A DNA stretch of 64,000 bases from Pezicula radicicola (GCA_003008705.1 PDUO01000011.1:1045956-1109955); one strand, 5' to 3'; positions 12,611 to 24,838 are shown, numbered from the stretch's first letter. Made by a program: numbers and translations. The notes: generated by a model from the sequence alone, not told the origin.

Positions 12611-14026
12611 TCAGAGGTCTCTCAACTCTCTCTCTGGAATGAGTGTCTCATGAGCAGCACCATTTTCTTCACGATCCCAGGCCCATCGCTTAACAAGATC
12701 ATTTTCAAGCTGGCCATCCAAAAGCTTTACGACGTACTCGCCAATAATAGGCAAGAACTTCCATCCATGAAAAGAACCACCAGTTGCGATGGTGAGATTC
12801 TGACAATGCGGGTGTTTGGAAATAATGAAGTCTTGGTTGGGAGTAAAACCATCCCTACCATTTTTGTTAGACAAAAATTAGATACCGGGTGGCAAGTGCT
12901 TTCTAATCGCTAAATTAGAATAGGATTGGTACATACCAGCAAATACGGAAAGAATCGAACTTCCAGTTATCCGCTTCCTTTCCATGTATTATCTTGACAA
13001 CAGCCAAGCATTCCGCCTCAAGTCCTTTTGATATTACGTCTTGTGCTTGATTTGGTGTATCAGGAGGCGCAGAGATTCTTGTGCCAGACTTGGTGTGCTC
13101 GATTGTATTCTTGAAGCTGACATCCCGACAGAATTTGATAAGTCCATCGGGTGTAGGCGGCATTGTCTCTCCTAGGTCAATCAGTTACAGTTCTACCGAT
13201 GTTATTTATAAAGGGATGAATACAAACCTCTGGTCTCCCCAACGGAATGCACAAATACAGGCACATCCTTCAACCTCAGCACTTCTTCCGGAGTCAACTT
13301 GATGACTGCCGTAGCCACACCAGCAGCTGTGATACGATTTTCAGCTTGAAGATTCGGACGCCCGGATGCGCTATCCGCCAATAATTTTGCAGTTCCAGCC
13401 CCCGTTGATAGAATAACCTGAGTTGCCAGTAACGTTCTTCCATCAGCGGTTTGTATACCGGTACAAGCACCGTTCGTATCAAAAGTGAGTGTTTCAACAT
13501 CTCCCTGAACACACTTGACCCCAAGAACAATAGCCGCCTCAAGGACCTTAGTTAAAGCAGGAGTAGCTTCAGCCCAACCACTAGAAGGATTCACAAAGAT
13601 TTCCTCAACACCATCATAATCAGTGTCTTCAAAAACACCACCGTATCTCTTCTTCAACTCCTCAAGTCCAATAACAACAGAACCAGTATCAATCTTAAGA
13701 TTCTCATAGTTTGCAATAATTTTTTGACCTAACCCAGTATTTCCAAGTACTACCATTCCACGTTGATGATAGAAGTCTTTGTATAGAGGATCATTTCTCC
13801 AGTGTTCTATAGCTTTTAATGCTAGGGAACAATAAAATGCATCTCCGTAGTCGGCTCGAACTACTTTATTGAAGTCGTAGGATGCGGCTAGGGAGCAGGG
13901 TGGTGTTGTGCGGTCGATGAGAGTGATTGTAGCTGAGGGGTGGGTTTTTGCTAGGTAGTAGGCTGTTGATACTCCAAATACTCCGCTTCCGACGATGAGA
14001 TATGTTGAATGATGTGTATCGGCCAT
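12611..14026 (-). CDS. FAD-dependent amine oxidase, amadoriase/sarcosine-oxidase-like
   Basis: Three exons (14026..13228, 13171..12937, 12854..12611) give 425 residues. The N-terminus has a Rossmann dinucleotide-binding motif, G13-x-G15-x-x-G18 in YLIVGSGVFGVSTAYYLA. The C-terminal exon has the family ending DGFTPNQDFIISKHP...LTIATGGSFHGWKFLP, where fungal fructosyl-amino-acid oxidases and sarcosine oxidases bind FAD and substrate. Such enzymes oxidise secondary amines to release hydrogen peroxide, for example deglycating Amadori products. The usual covalent-flavin Cys lies in an [ST]-[SC]-G-H-G-[FW]-K context; here that block reads GGSFHGWK, so the type of flavin link is unsure. I do not see a clear PTS1 tail (it ends in RDL). 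The substrate is unproven. Confidence 0.88.
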
Positions 14027-15418
14027 GGCTGAAAGAAGCTAGAGCTGGTATTGTAGATAAAGGATCTGTGTATTGTGTTTCGCGTACTGGAAATGCATTA
14101 TCTTGAAGTTTCGTTGTTTCTCTTATCCCATTTATGTTGTCCAGTCACAAGACACACACTAAGGGAGGAGGCATTTCGCCAAGAACTCGCTTATCTTGCC
14201 ACCCCCCTTTATTTTTCAATTTCACCACTGTGCACCCAAGTCTCTTCAATTAATAGATTTAATAGGTAGATCTATATGATAATTAGAATTTTATTTTTAG
14301 CAAAACTTTGTATTTTACCTGGGGGTAAAATTTGCCGTTCTATTTGCGGTTCCATTTATGTGTCGCAAGAGTTTGTGTCGTAAAGTTTAGTGTCGTTAAA
14401 TTTGAGCGGTCATGAACTTTTGCAAATGGTACTTTCGAATCTGCAAGATGGTTGAATTATCTTTTTATAAGAATTCACCTTTTCAAATTCTGCTATTGCT
14501 GCGCTTACAGCTTATTCACATCTAACACGTTGTATCGTCAAAAATTTTCAGACTACACAATCAAACATCTTGAACATTGATTCTCGAAACAATTTTGCTA
14601 TTTATCACTAGAATTCTTGATGCAAGAAAGATGAATCTAGAGAGCTTTAACTGCAGATATTGGAAGATAATCTCCAGTGAACTCATACTTGGAACATTCT
14701 AGAGAGCGCGACGTAAAATGGTGCGATGTAAATACCGTCCGTATACAAAGGTTTCTCCCTAAGAATCCCAGCGAGCAATATCTTCTAGAATTACGGATAT
14801 GTAAATGCGTACTCCGCATGTTCTGAGAGGCTGAGATTCGAGTAACTGCCCTCTGATATGTGAGGAAAACGTTGATAAGAGAGCAACTTGCGTATCACAG
14901 ATATCGTCCTTCGTGAATTCTGCCAAGCAGGCTGCTAAATGATACTCCCCCAGTTTTCAGGAACTGGCTCTGCTCTCAAACTCAAAATAAAGTATATTTC
15001 TTATTGATCGTGAGAATTAAGAGTCCAAAAATAACGCATTTCTCAGTCACAAAATCCACTTCAAGATCAAGAAACCTTAAAGGACTGATTCGTGTGGATG
15101 TTGATGCTCGCTTCCTGTCGTTGTGGATGGCGATCATGTATTCGAAGATCGAATTTTAGCTGAACAGCAGCGAAGGCTATGGCATAATACCGGAGTTGAA
15201 TTTTTGGAAATCTTAAAACCTAGTGTGAGAGGGGGAAGAATATATATATGACAAAGGAGATTGTGCAGCGGTAGATACATTCCCTCGCTTCGCCTTTCCA
15301 CGACAAAAACATATCCTCCATTGGCTCTTGAAGCACCAAGTTAACCTCAATTATTCAAAAAGTCTGACGTTTACACTGTAGCTACGAGCATATAATAGCA
15401 CATATTAAGTCAATAACG
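14027..15418. other. Intergenic spacer
   Basis: 1.4 kb between divergent genes. A TATATATAT run at 15241-15249 lies about 170 bp upstream of the next start and may be its TATA element. No gene seen. Confidence 0.45.
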
Positions 15419-15868
15419 ATGGCCTTCACACTACTGGACTTCAATGGCCCAACACCAACTCTCAAACTAGTCGCCCGCTCACATCTCAACCTTACAACGA
15501 GAGTTCCTGGGGGAGAGATACCAAAAGGCAATACAACTTTCATCAAAATCACAGGAGGTTCAATAACCTCACCACCAGGCACCGATATCTCAGCTCCCAT
15601 TCTTTCTCTCGAGATTCAACCTGGTGGACGGTATTATCCAACTTTACATGCAGCAGATGGAAAACGTGCACTTGCTGTAGATTTCGTTGCTCTCCCGACA
15701 GATGCAAAGAATGAAGTATTCAAATTCAATAACTCTGGTTTCATCACCATTGATGAAGAAGTGGTAGTACTTATGAGCGGCGTGGGCACGAAGAGTACGG
15801 AGTTTGGGGGCAAGGATGTTATCGAGATGATTACATTCAGACGAGCTCGGAATAGTGGTGTTGGATAA
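15419..15868 (+). CDS. DUF3237-like small protein
   Basis: Single-exon reading frame of 149 residues starting MAFTLLDF. It has the pattern of DUF3237-type proteins: an ITGGSI motif about a third of the way in, a PGGRYYPTLHAADGKR segment and an alternating hydrophobic pattern consistent with a beta barrel. No signal peptide. The biochemical role of the family is not established, though members often sit near catabolic or secondary-metabolism genes. The C-terminus is slightly shorter than I would expect and lacks the usual final YAWLN-like block, so a downstream exon or a natural truncation is possible. Confidence 0.7.
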   Translation: MAFTLLDFNGPTPTLKLVARSHLNLTTRVPGGEIPKGNTTFIKITGGSITSPPGTDISAPILSLEIQPGGRYYPTLHAADGKRALAVDFVALPTDAKNEVFKFNNSGFITIDEEVVVLMSGVGTKSTEFGGKDVIEMITFRRARNSGVG

Positions 15869-16545
15869 ATTTTGCAACTATGTTCGGGCAATGCAGGCTG
15901 TTGGCTGGGAGAGACGGAGGATTGGTAGGAATTAAGCTGAGGATCTTTCAAGTCGTAGTCGCTGGTTAAACTTGGGAAGCGTTTTTTTGTTAATTTCGAG
16001 ATTATAGAATTGTAATTCTAGAACAAATGATCATTTTAAGTTGCATTATAGCATTGCGCTTGGAGTTCTATCGCGAGTGATTACAGTGGTTTAGGTGACA
16101 TAACTCAACGTGTTGGAATTCCCAGGTCATGGTCAATAGAATGAAGGGACTCCTTCTAAGAGGAGACCATCCATATTTATAATAAATTACTTATTTATTC
16201 TAATTTGCAAGTCATAAATACAACTCACAATCTCTGGACAACTTCCCTTTGATATCACGTGCTCTATTCGACCAGAGACTGGAGTCCAAGTCCCCTCTTT
16301 TTTTTTGAACATTTTTCTTGTGAATAATAACTAAAATAACGACAAAGAAACTCTCCTTAAAAGGTAATGTCCAATATCTTGAGTTTGAAAAAGCATGACT
16401 TTTACCCCACTGCTGTACGGCATGTCAACCTCCAATAGGAAGAACGATAGTCTTGACCTTGATAAGAACAGCACCATCACGAGTTCTGATTGAAGTACCT
16501 TTACTGCTTAAACATATTCACACTTAACGTCTGTCTACCGCAATA
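15869..16545. other. Intergenic spacer
   Basis: AT-rich region between two plus-strand genes with a poly-T run at about 16301-16310. Nothing else recognised. Confidence 0.45.
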
Positions 16546-19500
16546 ATGGGCCTTCCATTAGTTCGCGAGACACCATACAAGCCTCGACGGCAGAAACGCA
16601 CTAAATTGCCGTTATCGATCGTTGCTGCCATCCTCATCGTACTATACCTCCAGTTCTCGGTCCTACCGCGATATATATCACAACAATCTCCAGAATCTCT
16701 AGCAATCTCACAGCTTCATCTTCAGCGTCTCAATGCTGGTCTCCAAAAGTGCTCTGAGTTCAATGCGCCAGTAGTGCAATACTCGACCCCCACAGCATCA
16801 CGCGAGAACCCTCGCTGGCAGCCAGCAACCGGGCAAAATGATACTGTATTGATCAGGAATGCGACATTGTTTGATGGAGAGAAGTTCGTTTCTAAGGCCA
16901 TCGATATTGTGTTTCAGAAAGGTATTATTACTGATGTCAGACCTACATCGGAGTCTAAGGCCAAGATCCCAGGGCTGAGAGTGATGGATCTAAATAGCAA
17001 ATATGTAACGCCTGGCCTCATTGATATGCATTCACATCATCTTGCTTGGACTTGGCCAGGTGTTGCAGCAACAAACGACGTCAATGAAATGAATCCGAAA
17101 GTGTTCGGCCCTCTCACGCCCTTTGTCCGGGTCGTGGATTCCATGCATGCTTATGATATTGCAACGACAATAATTGCCTCTGGAGGGGTTACGTCTTCCC
17201 TAATACTTCCAGGTTCTGCAAATATAATGGGAGGGGAGGGTTTTATGGTCAAAAATGTACTGAACAGTGGTAAGGACGGTGAGGAGGTTGTCGAGGAGGT
17301 ACTGTTCGAGCATGGAGTTCCAATGCCAGATCGACGGCGATATATGAAGATGGCGTGTGGTGAGAATCCTAGGTAAATTTCTACTCTTCGGTCTCCTTGG
17401 AAGAAATATGTCCTGATTTATAGATAGACGTGTTTATGACCACACTAGAATGGGAAATGCCTGGATTTTTCGCAAACAGATGGCTGAGGCGCAAGACTTG
17501 CGCGATAAACAGGATATGTGGTGCAAGTCTGCTGCTGCTGTAAGCAAGAGTGGCGACGCTGCTGCTATTTCTGCACTTACTACCGATGGTGGTCTACCCC
17601 AATCACTGGAGCTTGAAACGTCTGTTGCCATGCTTAGAGGAAAGATGGGAATCAACATTCATTGCTACGAAAGTGAGGATTTCGAAGATATGATTCGACA
17701 CAGCAAAGAATTCAACTTCTGTATACAGGCGTTTCACCATGCTTTGGAAGCTTGGTAAGTCTCAACTTTTCTGCGAAAATATACCCATTCAGGACTTACC
17801 ATCCACTGCGAGTAAACTGTGCCCAAATTACTTGATTTTTGTTTCCGTTGATTTCAATTCACTTTATTTGAGCAAGTCCCGAAATCTCTAGAACAAGTAA
17901 ACTAACTTCGAGTTTCTTGCTTACAGGAAGGTTCCCGAAATGATAAAAGAAACTGGCTAGTAAGTCTGGGCTTTCTCCCGTTCAAGCAAGGCAACAAGCA
18001 ATACATTTTCACTGACAGAAGTCAGTAATACTACCATTGCCACCTTTTCTTCCTTTGGTTTGTACAAGAAAGAAGCATACGACGCTAGTCTTTATGCTGG
18101 AAAGATTCTCGCTGAGCACGGAGTACCAATTGCTTATAAATCTGTAGGTTGTGTTTCCTACTCGGCAAATAAAGCTAACCATAATTTAGGACCATGCTAC
18201 AGAGTTTACAAGTGCTAAATATCTATTGTAATCATTCCATTATCGTGGGCAACCTGAGTTTAAACTAATTTGCCACGTGTAGATTCCAAGCAGCAACAGG
18301 TCACTCCTTCGGACTTCCGGAAGAGTTAGCCCTACAGTCTGTTACCAGTGTCCCAGCTAAGTCTTTAGAAGTAGACCACAGGGTAGGATATATAAGAACT
18401 GGCTATGATGCCGACATGGTAATCTGGGACTCCCATCCACTGTCGGTTGGAGCTACACCTCTACAGGTTTATATTGATGGCAAAGCGACACTCGACCCAA
18501 TAAAGGTTAAAGACAGTCTATCAAAGGTCAAAGAGACGACTGCGGTGAAGCAACCAGCGATGCGAAAAGTCCTTAGTAATGACGAAAGGGAGGACGTCTG
18601 TCAACGAGTTGATAAAGCCGGTGGAAGGCTTGTCATTACTGGCATCAAAAAGTCATACCTAGAATTGCCAAATATGGATTCCTCGGCTGTTGGAAACTAC
18701 ACTGCGGTTATCGAAAATGGCGAGTTCACTTGCTTTGGTCCCCACGAGTCGTGCCTGCTTGCTGCCTCAGGGGGAACCTTCCTCCACGTTGAGAATGGGC
18801 ACATACTTCCTGGGCTGACTGCGGTCACGAGCCATCTGGGGATGACTGAGATAGATACCGATTCATCAACAGGAGACGGCGGAGTGAACAATAAGCTTGA
18901 TGTGCTAGACCCCGAGAATGTCGTATATGCCAAATACGGAATTCATCTCGAAGGAAAGGCCTTCGACAGAGCCAAGATAGCTGGCATTACAAGAGCTATC
19001 TCCGCACCTTTATCTGGCGACGGAGAGACAACAGATGGATTCTTGAGTGGTGTGAGTGTGGGATTCAAAACTAGCGGCATAAAGACACTTCTCAATGGAG
19101 GTATTTTCCAAGACGACATCGCTCTTCATGTCAACATTGGGCAGATCTCCAAAAGTACCGAGGGAACACCAACTATTTCGAGCGCAATTGCGAAGTTACG
19201 AAAGATCCTAGCCACCAATAAAGATAAGGGCAATGTCTATGGTCGGGTAGCTGAAGGTAGTCTCCCTTTGGTTGCTCATGTCGAAAACAAGGTAAATATG
19301 ACCAATAATCCACTTGCAGCATCAGCAAATATACTCACGCGCCTCTAGTATGATATTATGCAATTGATCAAGATCAAGCAAGATTTTCCTATCGTAAATC
19401 TCGTTCTTATGGGTGGTAGTGGCGTGCCACAAGTAAGTTCAAACAACGCACCATTAAAGCATATCCCGTAAGATAGACTAAAAATATCAGGTCGCCGAAG

Positions 19501-19976
19501 AGCTAGCGTCCGCCAAAATTCCTGTCATCCTAACATCCGCACGCGGAGCGCCAGAAAGTTGGGAGAAAAAGGACACTTTGACAGGCCCACCACTTACCAA
19601 GTCACCTGCAGAGATTCTCACCGACGCGGGTGTAACCTATGCCATTGCAATAACCACCATGGGTAAATATTCCCTTTCCACTCTAAAATACCACTTTTTT
19701 TTTTTCAAAGGATCACTACTAATACAATAAGACTCCTTTATTCACACACTTCCACAAGAAGCCAGCTGGGCAGCCAAATATGCCGGTCTTTCAGGACATG
19801 CTGCTGTCAATCTAGTGTCGCGTAACGTAGAGAAGATTCTGGGTCTTAAGGTTGATGAAAAGAGTAGGGATTTTGTGATATATGAAGGTGATCCTTTGGA
19901 GTTTGGGGCGAGTGTTGTTCTTGCTTTTGATGGGCAAGATAAAAAGGTTGCTGCTTGTTGGCCACAAGCCCAATGA
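16546..19976 (+). CDS. Membrane-anchored amidohydrolase, tandem domain
   Basis: Nine exons (16546..17372, 17428..17754, 17927..17959, 18026..18143, 18190..18227, 18283..19291, 19349..19432, 19491..19662, 19732..19976) sum to exactly 950 residues. A basic N-terminus is followed by one hydrophobic segment at residues 21-40, suggesting a type II membrane or signal anchor. The first half is an amidohydrolase: the FDGEKF beta-sandwich start and PGLIDMHSHH with metal ligands H162 and H164. Further histidines lie in INIHCYE, FHHALEAW and the late exons (DHATEF, ATGHSFGLPEELALQ), and GYDADMVIWD closes the sandwich. The second half repeats a similar layout but reads PGLTAVTSH where the metal motif should be. 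Fungal proteins of this length are sometimes labelled carbohydrate esterase 9 or imidazolonepropionase-like. The substrate is unknown. Confidence 0.85.
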
Positions 19977-20759
19977 GTGGTAACTTAAGAGTTATTGCCA
20001 GGTGGTTTGGCTGCCGCTGATAAAAGAGTAGCTTTGATCGGCTGACATGTATCCTCTTTTTGGGAAGCTTAGCTTGCAAAGATTGAGGTTCTAGTTTTTT
20101 AAGATTAGAGGGTTTTATGTATGAAAAAGACTTATCATTTTATAATACTGAGCCTATTGCTCTCTTATGTATCTACAGATAAACAGATAGAGAGGTATTA
20201 GTTGAAAAAACAAGATAATTGGAAAGTCCCCGTATTTCAGAATTGTTTTGGTAATTTAGATATGCTTCTGAATCTCTGCTAGCTTCATTTCTAATACTGT
20301 TTGATACCCTTTTGTGGCGGTGTTAATGCCTCCCTCGTCTCGCTTATTCCGTTCGTCGCTTAGAAAATACCAACAGTTCTAAGTACTTTCTTCACACTAC
20401 ATACGTATCCTGAATTAGATAGTATACTGGATATAGGTGGTGGAAATGAGAAGATAGTTTGGATCATTAGGATGTTTACCTAGTTATAGAAGTATAAAAT
20501 CACTACTTGTAGGGTTCGATGCTTAATTCTCTATGAAGCGACTATATTCAGTTAAACGACAAACACCACACGAAAGAACGCTTCTTCGAGGCCCAAGTAC
20601 AGGGCCATAGAAAAAGATCTTTAACTACGGCCGGCGCCAGCTCTTGTATCCTCGACACAGAAACACACTTCGTACGATGAGATAATGAACATGGGCACCA
20701 TTTCTTGTAGTAGAAATAATGGTGGAAGAATTAAAGGTATCCATTTCTACACAGTACTC
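19977..20759. other. Intergenic spacer between convergent genes
   Basis: 3' regions of the amidohydrolase and NOP2 genes. No gene recognised. Confidence 0.5.
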
Positions 20760-22808
20760 CTACTTGGACTTTTTGACGCCATCCTTACTTGATTTTTCCT
20801 TACTCCCAGCATCCTGCTTACTCTTGTCACCCTTAGAGGCCTTAGGATCAATACCCTTCCTTCTCATCAAGCTCTTCTTAGCTCGCTCAATATACACCTG
20901 ATCCTCATCCTCATCGAAGCCACCGAAGCCATCTTCCTCCTCCTCTTCCTCGGTCATAGCCATAGGTCTCTTGTCAACATCAAGCTCATCAGCTTCTTTT
21001 TTGCTGGCGCTATTGGAGGCGCTACTGGTTGGTGAAGGACCAGTTTTCTTGAATTTGGAGACGAAGAAACCGTCTACGTTGTATGCGTGGGGATAGTAGC
21101 GGCGAGTCATTTTCATGTCTTTGTGGAAAGATTTGCCCATGTAAGCTGTGAAACCTTCTTTTCCGAAAGCTAAGCCCGTCTCAACGAGCTTGACGTTCGG
21201 CCGCTTGGAAAGTGCGTATTGGACTACGGCTTCGTTCTCTTCAACTGTGACACTACAAGTTGAGTAGACGAGATAACCACCAGTCTTACTCTTGTGGTCT
21301 ACTGAATCGATAGCTGCTAGGAGTAATTGTTTCTGGAGATGGGGGAGCATGAGGAAGTCCTTTTCGGTCTTGTTGGTCTTGACACTGGGATCCTTAGCAA
21401 TAACGCCAGTTCCCGAGCAAGGAGCATCGAGAAGCACACGATCGAAACCTCCAATAACTCCTGGAAACTCCCGAGCATCGTAGTTACAGACAATAACATT
21501 TTTGGCGCCCAGACGGTGAACGTTTCCGATCAAACCTTTTGCTCTGGACTTGTTGCTATCGTTTGCGAAGATGCAACCCGTATTCTTCATCAAAGCTGCG
21601 ATGTGAGTTGTCTTTCCACCAGGAGCGGAGGCCATATCAAGGACTCGCTCGTGTTCTTGGGGCGCAAGTGCCATGACGGGAAGGAAGGATGATGCGGCCT
21701 GGAGCATATAATGACCGGCCATATATTCTGGTGTAGCACCAAGAGGGACAGCACTTTCAAAAATCTGTAGCCCGACCTTTGACCATTTTCCGACAGGTTC
21801 TAACGTTACACCTCGGTTGATGAGTGCCTGCGCAAGATCTCGTCTGTGTGTTCGTAATGTGTTGGTTCGGATAACGACAGGTCTAGGTGTTTCGTTTGCT
21901 TCAAAAAAGGCAAAAGCCTCCTTCGGAGGGAAGAGGTTGAATAGCTTTTCAGCCAGGTACTGAGAGTAGCCGTAGTATGCACAAACATCCTTAATAAATT
22001 GAGCCGTGTATTCTGCTCTCGACCGTCCTTCCTCAGCAAGTTTGGAAAATTCGTCAAGCACTCGTACAGTATCATTGATCCGTGACCGTAGTAATTGAAG
22101 ATCTGGTGCCAAGAGTGCTGACCTTTGCGCTGCTTCGTCGTCTTCCTCATCCTCATCGTCAAGAATCTTCGGCCGGTCACCAGCAATATTTGTCTGCAGA
22201 GCAGCCTCTTCTAATTCTGCTTGCGCGTCTGCCTCTTCCTCAGCTAACTGCTCATCAAGTTTCCTTGTGAGACCCGCAATATTGGCTGCTGTCAACCTCT
22301 GTTCTGCATCCGACTCGTCTTCATCGTCCGAGAACATGGCTTCACGGTGATCTGGATCTGAGTCGTATACTTCCGAATCAGAATCCAAGAAATCGTCTCC
22401 CAATCTTTCTTCTTCCGACGAACCCTCAACATCGTCAAATTCGTCGTTCATGAGATCCGCCTCGTCATCGTCATCATCACCATCATCCATATCTTCATCC
22501 GACATTGGCAAAGGAACCGACTCTGGCTTTTTCGACTTCTTTAATGCTGATTTTGGGATTGATCCGCCCTTCGCATCTTGTTTTGGCAAACTATTTGTGA
22601 ATTGACCCTTCGTTTTTGACTTCTCAGCAGATTTTTTCTTTGCATTGGCTTTCTCACTCCTCGACAAGCGTGGTTTCTTCGCATATTGCTTTGCTTCCTC
22701 TCGAGATTCTGTGACCGACATTCCAGCTTTGCGCTTCAGGTTGGTGAAATGCGCTTCATCGAGAGGTTCGGGAGGCCCCTGCTTCTTCATACGCCTTCCA
22801 ACTCCCAT
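20760..22808 (-). CDS. NOP2: 25S rRNA (cytosine-C5) methyltransferase
   Basis: Intronless gene of 682 residues. It has a basic nucleolar-type N-terminus (about residues 1-100), a long acidic tract (about 105-235) and a RsmB/NOL1/NOP2 methyltransferase core. Core motifs: the SAM-binding loop DMASAPGGKTTHIAA at about 390; LDAPCSGTG with a catalytic-region cysteine at about 461; and YSTCSVTVEENE with the second conserved cysteine at about 517. Yeast Nop2 methylates a cytosine in 25S rRNA and is needed for 60S subunit assembly in the nucleolus. The C-terminal tail is again charged (EEEEEDGFGGFDEDED, then Lys-rich). It is divergently arranged with the Get5-like gene over a 263-bp gap, so the two likely share a promoter region. 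Confidence 0.96.
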   Translation of the reverse strand: MGVGRRMKKQGPPEPLDEAHFTNLKRKAGMSVTESREEAKQYAKKPRLSRSEKANAKKKSAEKSKTKGQFTNSLPKQDAKGGSIPKSALKKSKKPESVPLPMSDEDMDDGDDDDDEADLMNDEFDDVEGSSEEERLGDDFLDSDSEVYDSDPDHREAMFSDDEDESDAEQRLTAANIAGLTRKLDEQLAEEEADAQAELEEAALQTNIAGDRPKILDDEDEEDDEAAQRSALLAPDLQLLRSRINDTVRVLDEFSKLAEEGRSRAEYTAQFIKDVCAYYGYSQYLAEKLFNLFPPKEAFAFFEANETPRPVVIRTNTLRTHRRDLAQALINRGVTLEPVGKWSKVGLQIFESAVPLGATPEYMAGHYMLQAASSFLPVMALAPQEHERVLDMASAPGGKTTHIAALMKNTGCIFANDSNKSRAKGLIGNVHRLGAKNVIVCNYDAREFPGVIGGFDRVLLDAPCSGTGVIAKDPSVKTNKTEKDFLMLPHLQKQLLLAAIDSVDHKSKTGGYLVYSTCSVTVEENEAVVQYALSKRPNVKLVETGLAFGKEGFTAYMGKSFHKDMKMTRRYYPHAYNVDGFFVSKFKKTGPSPTSSASNSASKKEADELDVDKRPMAMTEEEEEEDGFGGFDEDEDQVYIERAKKSLMRRKGIDPKASKGDKSKQDAGSKEKSSKDGVKKSK

Positions 22809-23071
22809 CTTGGCAGTAGTTTATGAGGATTTCTGCGTGGGGGGATTTTCAGAAAGCTACTTGCATTGAACTTTTTTTGTCGAGCTTTTCCAACCTGAGT
22901 GAACTTTTCCGATAAGATTAGCGCTCGCTCCTCGGATCAAAAGCGCCGTTTATCCGACAATGTCTTGGCACTGATCCTGGAGGGCATCAAGTTATCAACA
23001 CTCCAGTCCAGCTTCAGAACCTTTGTACAGTGCGTATAGTGCACTCATTTAGACCACATAGGCCATTCAAG

Positions 23072-23753
23072 ATGACGGAATTATCTTTTGCAAAATCATT
23101 TCTAATAGCTTTAGACACAAAACCCACCAAACTCTCTGCCGATTATGTTGAAGATCCAAGAAACCTGCCAGCGCGCAGCGCTGTATGTAACCTTTCCAAA
23201 TCCACCATACTTACAAACTGATGGCAAGCTACAGCAAATTCTGCCCAAGATGTCCAGACCACTTGCCAAGAGGCAAAAGTTAGCACCAGGCCAAGAACGC
23301 AGCATAAACGTCACCCTAAAATCCCTCCGCAATCCACCACTCGATATTACCCTCTCATCTCAATTACCAAACACTTCAATACTAGATCTCAAGACTGCAG
23401 TCTCGGAGCAAGCTAGCATACCTGTGGATAAGCTCAGAATACTGCACAAGAAAAAGCCGGTGGGTGATAGCAAAGTGCTGAAGGATGTGGTTGGTGAAGA
23501 GGAAACTGCGGTCGAGTTTTCGATTATGGTTATGGGTGGAGCGGCTTCTGTGACTAAATCAAACGGGGAGACGAGCGCAGATACGAAGGCACCTGTTGCG
23601 CAGGGGCAGAGTGGAAAGGAAGTGCTAGGTACAGAGGAGTTCTGGAGCGATCTGCAGGGTTTCTTGACGCAGAGATTGAGGGACGAGGATCAGGCGACTG
23701 AGGCGTTTGGCGTCTTTAGAAGAGCATGGGATTCACATGGGAGTGCGCCATAG
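23072..23753 (+). CDS. Get5/Mdy2-like ubiquitin-domain protein
   Basis: Two exons, 23072..23182 and 23235..23753, give 209 residues. The first exon encodes MTELSFAKSFLIALDTKP, the N-terminal segment expected for binding Get4. The second encodes a ubiquitin-like fold (SINVTLKSLRNPPLDITLS...DKLRILHKKKPVGDSKVLKDVV, about residues 60-135), then a low-complexity linker. The C-terminal helix pair (TEEFWSDLQGFLTQRLRDEDQATEAFGVFRRAW) fits the homodimerisation domain. In yeast, Get4-Get5 hands tail-anchored proteins from Sgt2 to Get3. The assignment rests on overall architecture and remembered family patterns. Confidence 0.82.
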
Positions 23754-24033
23754 GGACTATACTACTGACCGCAACTCCAATAATCATGGCAGTCATGAAA
23801 TGAAATAACATCACAAAAGTCCAAAATACTTTTCTGCCAAGGTGCTTTTGGATGTCTGAATATGTTCTGTGTGCGCCGAACTTGACATGAGTCCTCAACA
23901 ATGACTCCCTCGCGCACCTTCCTATGCCTTTAGATAATCATTGCGGGCCAAAGAACAGCATCAATGAAATCAAACACGGACACTCCCTTACCGCCAGACT
24001 CGCTTCGTTGTAATCATCAAATGCACATGCCAT

Positions 24034-24838
24034 TTATGCCAGACCCTTGCTGACCTTGTTTAGAACGGACTGGTACTCAATGTCGTCTTCATCGTTCGCC
24101 TGGAACTCAGTCGCAAGTCCATTTAGAGCACGCTTCAAGGCGTCCTTGGAGGAGGCGTAAACCATCTTGGGCTGAGGGGCTGTCAGTTGTGGGGAAATAG
24201 AGGGGTAATTGAAGCGATTTACCTGGATACCGGCGTCATCTGGAGACCATGCAATGAATGTGATTTTGCTTCTGTAATATTGTTAGACAGCGATTTAGAA
24301 TCATAAACGTTTATCCGTACCTTGTTCCTTCTCCCGATGCCAGGTCGTAGTTGAAGTCGTAGACAGCATAGCGGGGTCCCTTTCCAAGCTTGCCCTTCAC
24401 CAAGTGTCAACAAATGCCCCATATGAGATTGAAGACCGATAATTGCTTACAGTCTTGCTCTTTGATTGAGCAGTGACTAGCTTCTCACGGAAGTTGTCCC
24501 AATCTCCGTCCTCTGAAGCCTCCTCAACGACAATCTCCTTATAGTCGTCTGATAGCTTGTAGATGATGTACTTCAGCTTCTTGTTGAGCTTGAGCTCGTT
24601 GAATGTTGAGATGCACTCAGGCGCAATGGAAACACTGTGGATGTCCGATATCAGCACTATGCCCACCCATTTTTATGTCTAGTTCATTGTTTGTTTGTTT
24701 CAGGAGACAACATTCCCGGTTTCTCGATGATCGCGGGGTAGTGAGGGGGTTTGTGACTGACCCTGATTGAGACTGCGACGATGACACACGTTAGGAAAAG
24801 CTGGTGGAGATATACAGAATCGTAGAGAGACATACCAT
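24034..24838 (-). CDS. COF1: Cofilin (actin-depolymerising factor)
   Basis: Six exons (24838..24836, 24772..24762, 24634..24451, 24394..24321, 24271..24223, 24171..24034) sum to 152 residues. Exon 1 is the ATG codon alone and exon 2 is an 11-nt microexon. Together they give MSQSG-VSIAPEC, the expected fungal cofilin N-terminus with the regulatory Ser after Met. The ADF fold follows: [43 protein letters not shown], then [16 protein letters not shown] for the long actin-binding helix. It binds and severs ADP-actin filaments in the cytoplasm. The first two introns are the longest, 63 and 127 nt. A model that ignores the microexon would mis-predict the start. Confidence 0.93.
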
